From contig DATLFI010000055.1 of the NCBI GenBank assembly GCA_035524895.1, positions 1 through 8,845 on the forward strand: 8,845 nt of DNA. Reading direction: 5' to 3'. Position numbers and translations under genes: made by a program. Positions within the stretch are counted from its first letter, which is position 1; each line of letters opens with the position of its first letter. Shown piece by piece: positions 6,050 to 8,845 of this stretch. The DNA comes from DATLFI01 sp035524895 (GTDB taxonomy: Bacteria > Acidobacteriota > Thermoanaerobaculia > Multivoradales > Multivoraceae). The notes under the pieces were generated by a model that was not told the DNA's origin, did no database searches, and saw only the letters and a program-made list of their open reading frames with translations.

Positions 6050-6137
6050 GCGGGTCGTGCGGCGCTCGCGACGCCCACCAGAGGTTGTTCGGAGCCCGCG
6101 ACGTGCCAGACGCAGTGATTTGCTGTTATGGCATACG

Positions 6138-8504
6138 ATGGTGGCAGTGCCTTTACCTGTTTCGCTCCTGTCCGCTGGCCTGGCAGTGCTCGCGCTCGTA
6201 TCGGCGCCACCGCTCGGTGCCTCCACGAGCACCTCGATAGTCCCCTCCGGACGCTTCGTCTCCCTGGGTCCGGGCGCGGCACCCGTCGAGCAGGTGCTGG
6301 TGCACCCGGGGGCAGGGAGCCTGGTCTTCCTGCTGGTGCCCGAGCCGGGTAACGGACCGAGCCGCCTCTATCGCTCTCTCGACGGCGGTGCGACGTGGAG
6401 CGCGCCGCAGAGCGGCCTGCCGTACCTCCTGCCCTCCGGCGGCGCCGCCTTCGTTTCCTCGCGCATCCTCGTCGACCCGAGGTACCCGAACGTGGCCTAC
6501 TTGGTGCGGAGCCACGGCGGCAGGTCATTCGGACCGCGACTCTTCGTCTACCGCAGCCACGATCACGGCGCGACGTGGTCGGCGATCCACCCCGGCCTCG
6601 ATCCGCTCGGCGTCTTCGGCACGCTCGAGCTGTTCTTCCCACCTTCGTTCCCGAAGATCGCCTGGGCGCGGAACGTCGCGCCCGGTGGCACCCGTCTCTG
6701 GCGCAGCTTCGACGCGGGCATGCACTGGTTTCCCGAGCCGGAGCACGAGGAGCTGCCGGCGTGGGCGCTCGAGCCCCCGCCGCCGCTCGTGCGCTACCGC
6801 GTGGTATCCACGGCCAACTCGGTCGAGCGATCCGACGATGGCGGGCTGACGTGGCGACGAACGGGGACGACGCCGACCCATCCCGTGACGATCACTGCCA
6901 TCGTAGGTGGCGCGCCCGACGGTCGCGTCTATGTCGGATCCGGAGACCTGGTGGCGAACCTCCCCGCGGCCGGTGTGTTCCGCAGCGACGACTCGGGCAC
7001 GACGTGGGACCAGGTGGCTCCGCCGGATCCGGTGGTGCGCGATCTGGCATCAGCCGCCGACATCGAGGACCTCGTGCTCGCGGCGACCGGGAGCGGGCTC
7101 TACGTGTCGCGCGACGGCGCCGAGAGCTGGGAGTTGGCGCGCGCGGGGCTCGGGGGCCCGATCGCCGACGTCGCGCTGATGACTTCAGCGTCCGGGAGTG
7201 CGCTGCTCGCGGGCTCGTGGCGGTCGACGGACGGCGGCACGACGTGGTCGGGCGTCGGCGGCTCGGACGAGGCCCGGTTCGCGAACGGTGTCGACGGCGT
7301 CTACCGGATCCTGCCCGAGCCCGACGGTGCCGCTGCCACTCTGTGGCGCAGCGACGACGACGGCGCGAGCTGGGAGAGTCTGGAGGTGGCGCGGTGCCAC
7401 GCCGTCGCTGTGCTGGTCGAGCCGCAGAGTCCCGACGACGGCAACCGCGCGCCTCGGCATGACGTTCGCGGGGCCGGGTCCGGCGCAGAGTTTTTGAACC
7501 TTGCCCTGCTCGCCGGAGCTCCTCAGCCCCTGCTCTGCGTCGAGCTCGTCGGCTCGCCAGCGGAGCTGATCGTCCGCCGCAGCGACGATCGCGGCGAGAC
7601 GTTCCTCGAGCTGGCGCGTCTGCTTCCGGCGGCCGGCGACGAGCCGGTCGAGATCGCCGGGCTCCGGGCGGCGCGGCTTCCGAACGGTGGTGTCCGCATC
7701 GCGGTGGTGGTGAACCGGGGGCTGCCCAACGTTGGCGGCACTCCTTGGGTCGCGACCAGCGGTGACGGCGGCGCCGGCTGGCGCACCTCGACGATCGGCT
7801 CCGGAGGTGCGACGGCTGACGGCCTGCTGTTGGCGCGGGGTGGAGAGCGCATCTTGCTCGCGACGTCGGCGGGCGTGCTGGCCAGCGACGACGGCGGCGA
7901 ATCCTGGGCGAGCGCGAACCGCGGGCTCGAGCTGGCAGGCCCGATCACGGCGCTCGCCGAGGTCGCCGCCACGGGCGAGCTCTTCGCCGGCGCGACGCAG
8001 TCGCTCTACCGCAGCCGCGACGCCGGCGCGACTTGGCAGCGCTTCGACGAGGGCGCGCGAGGTGCCAGGGTCCAGGCCATCGAGGTCGACGACGAGGGAA
8101 CGCTGCTGTTGCTCGCGACCAGCCACGGCGTGCTGGCGCGACGCCTGGCCGGGGGCGCGTGCGTCGCGAGCGAAGCGACGCTGTGCCTGCACGACGGCGC
8201 CTTCCGCCTCGAGGTCGCCTGGGAAGGTCTCGGCGCCGGGACCGGCACCGGTCGCGCCTCGCCGCTCACCACCGACACCGGGGCGTTCTGGTTCTTCGAC
8301 TCGCAGAACGTCGAGCTGGTGGTGAAGGTGCTCGACGGCTGCGCGCTCAACGGGCACCAGTGGGTGTTCGCGACCGGGCTGACCGACCTGGCGACCGACC
8401 TGCGTGTCACACGCACCGCCGAGGGCGCGTCGCGGCAGTATCGGCGGCTCATCGGGGAGCGCTTCCGCCCGGTGCTCGACGTCGAGGCTTTCGACTGCCC
8501 GTGA
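6138..8504 (+). CDS. Secreted 12-Asp-box (BNR/sortilin-type) beta-propeller protein
   Basis: This 788-residue protein has a signal-peptide-like start (residues ~6-28, LPVSLLSAGLAVLALVSAPPLGA), although its n-region lacks positive charges. Twelve Asp-box motifs (S-x-D-x-G-x-T/S-W type) begin at residues 80, 140, 190, 232, 283, 324, 363, 405, 482, 541, 583 and 626. The copies at 190, 324, 482 and 541 are degenerate. Asp-boxes mark turns between propeller strands in sialidases, sortilin/VPS10 and GH74-like proteins; no catalytic residues can be assigned. Residues ~674-788 form a separate domain (CVASEATLCLHDGAFRLEV, then TGAFWFFDSQNVELVVKVLDGC, then QWVF) with cysteines at 675, 683, 735 and 787. 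I recognise this domain from exported acidobacterial proteins. No membrane anchor follows it. The start is uncertain: ATG 6138 lacks a ribosome-binding site, TTG 6120 is in frame, and the frame is open from 5985. Confidence 0.88.
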   Translation: MVAVPLPVSLLSAGLAVLALVSAPPLGASTSTSIVPSGRFVSLGPGAAPVEQVLVHPGAGSLVFLLVPEPGNGPSRLYRSLDGGATWSAPQSGLPYLLPSGGAAFVSSRILVDPRYPNVAYLVRSHGGRSFGPRLFVYRSHDHGATWSAIHPGLDPLGVFGTLELFFPPSFPKIAWARNVAPGGTRLWRSFDAGMHWFPEPEHEELPAWALEPPPPLVRYRVVSTANSVERSDDGGLTWRRTGTTPTHPVTITAIVGGAPDGRVYVGSGDLVANLPAAGVFRSDDSGTTWDQVAPPDPVVRDLASAADIEDLVLAATGSGLYVSRDGAESWELARAGLGGPIADVALMTSASGSALLAGSWRSTDGGTTWSGVGGSDEARFANGVDGVYRILPEPDGAAATLWRSDDDGASWESLEVARCHAVAVLVEPQSPDDGNRAPRHDVRGAGSGAEFLNLALLAGAPQPLLCVELVGSPAELIVRRSDDRGETFLELARLLPAAGDEPVEIAGLRAARLPNGGVRIAVVVNRGLPNVGGTPWVATSGDGGAGWRTSTIGSGGATADGLLLARGGERILLATSAGVLASDDGGESWASANRGLELAGPITALAEVAATGELFAGATQSLYRSRDAGATWQRFDEGARGARVQAIEVDDEGTLLLLATSHGVLARRLAGGACVASEATLCLHDGAFRLEVAWEGLGAGTGTGRASPLTTDTGAFWFFDSQNVELVVKVLDGCALNGHQWVFATGLTDLATDLRVTRTAEGASRQYRRLIGERFRPVLDVEAFDCP

Positions 8505-8539
8505 GGTCGTGGCCACATCCGGCGCGATAGCCTCACGGG
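8498..8539 (+). terminator. Inverted repeat across the Asp-box gene stop; possible weak terminator or attenuator
   Basis: The arms cccgtgagg (8498-8506, containing the TGA stop) and cctcacggg (8531-8539) are perfectly complementary around a 24-base loop. The loop holds the palindrome gtggccac (8509-8516). No T-run follows, and the ribosome-binding site of the next gene begins right after it. A Rho-independent terminator is therefore doubtful; attenuation or mRNA stabilisation is equally possible. Confidence 0.35.
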
Positions 8540-8555
8540 AAGGAGAGGAGGACGG

Positions 8556-8845
8556 GTGGTCGAGCGCGTGGTGATGGTGAGGCTTCGGCCCGACTACCGC
8601 AAGAGTGCTGCGCTGGTGGCCCGGCACACCGCGGAGGTGCTCGGCGCGGTCGCCGAGTTGCGGGGGATTCGGGTCGGGGTGCCGGCCGACGAGCGCACGC
8701 GCCGCGACTGGGACGTCGCGATCCTGCTCCGCTTCGACGACCTCGCGGCGGTCGAGCGCTACCGCGCCGGCGAGATCCACCGCAAGTACTTCGACGTCTA
8801 CCTGCGGCCCATGCTGGAGACGATCCGCGTGTGGAACTTCGACGC
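8556..8845 (+). CDS. Dabb-domain (stress-responsive A/B barrel) protein, 5' part
   Basis: The frame starts at GTG 8556 and is open to the window edge, giving 96 complete codons. The product shows a Dabb ferredoxin-like fold. VVMVRLRPDY is the first strand, followed by a helix (ALVARHTAEVLGAVAELRG) and a strand (IRVGVPAD). The family's typical end then appears: WDVAILLRFDDLAAVERYRAGEIHRKYFDVYLRPML and IRVWNFD. Dabb proteins are small dimeric alpha/beta barrels linked to stress responses or small-molecule metabolism, often without known catalysis. A strong purine-rich ribosome-binding site (GGAGAGGAGG, 8542-8551) supports GTG 8556; an in-frame ATG at 8574 is a less favoured alternative. At most a few C-terminal residues should be missing. 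Confidence 0.85.
   Translation, partial: MVERVVMVRLRPDYRKSAALVARHTAEVLGAVAELRGIRVGVPADERTRRDWDVAILLRFDDLAAVERYRAGEIHRKYFDVYLRPMLETIRVWNFD

Noticed and set aside
5985..6137. N-terminal extension of the Asp-box protein by 51 codons
   Set aside because: The extension is Arg-rich, would precede an obvious signal-peptide-like segment, and contains the tandem-repeat DNA. It looks non-coding.
7185..8780. A 531-codon - strand frame opposite the Asp-box gene
   Set aside because: There is no domain, its composition is biased, and the + strand shows twelve in-register Asp-box motifs.
1..8845. CRISPR arrays, rRNA or complete IS elements
   Set aside because: I saw no regularly spaced direct repeats, no rRNA-like stretches and no transposase reading frame on either strand.

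Overview
The window is very GC-rich and its genes are densely packed. The best lineage clue is the secreted Asp-box protein. Its last ~115 residues look like a C-terminal domain I know from large exported proteins of Acidobacteriota, especially Thermoanaerobaculia-like genomes. The orphan duplicated FtsX/MacB-type permease (ADOP type) fits the same phylum. The assignment rests on gene families recalled from memory, not on a marker gene.

Layout. Positions 1-153 (+) are the last 50 codons of a polyprenyl-phosphate sugar-1-phosphate transferase (exopolysaccharide initiation). A 554-base gap (154-707) follows; it holds a 284-base element bounded by perfect 24-base inverted repeats (181-464) and a strong hairpin (647-673) just upstream of the next gene. 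The + strand then carries a full ADOP-type permease (708-3155) and a small RSH-type HD hydrolase resembling MESH1/SpoT (3247-3870).

The middle block, 3935 to about 5968, is entirely on the - strand and holds two toxin-antitoxin modules. Nearest the HD gene is a Phd/VapB-VapC (PIN) pair with its own promoter, whose toxin start codon overlaps the antitoxin stop. Upstream of it is a toxin-first higB-higA pair with a consensus -35 box and a geometry that predicts a leaderless GTG start. An uncharacterised coiled-coil protein (4821-5294) follows higA after only two bases, so it is probably a third member of that operon. The + strand resumes with the exported 12-Asp-box beta-propeller protein (6138-8504). 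The window ends inside a Dabb-domain (stress-responsive A/B barrel) gene that starts at 8556.

How they work together. The + strand genes look like ordinary accessory functions (envelope polysaccharide, membrane permease, nucleotide hydrolase, secreted protein). The - strand block looks like a toxin-antitoxin island set between them. The least explained items are the third gene of the higBA operon, whose architecture loosely recalls phage Gam/Gp157 proteins, and the inverted-repeat element at 181-464. HigB also has a Ser at the position where the P. vulgaris toxin has Asn71.
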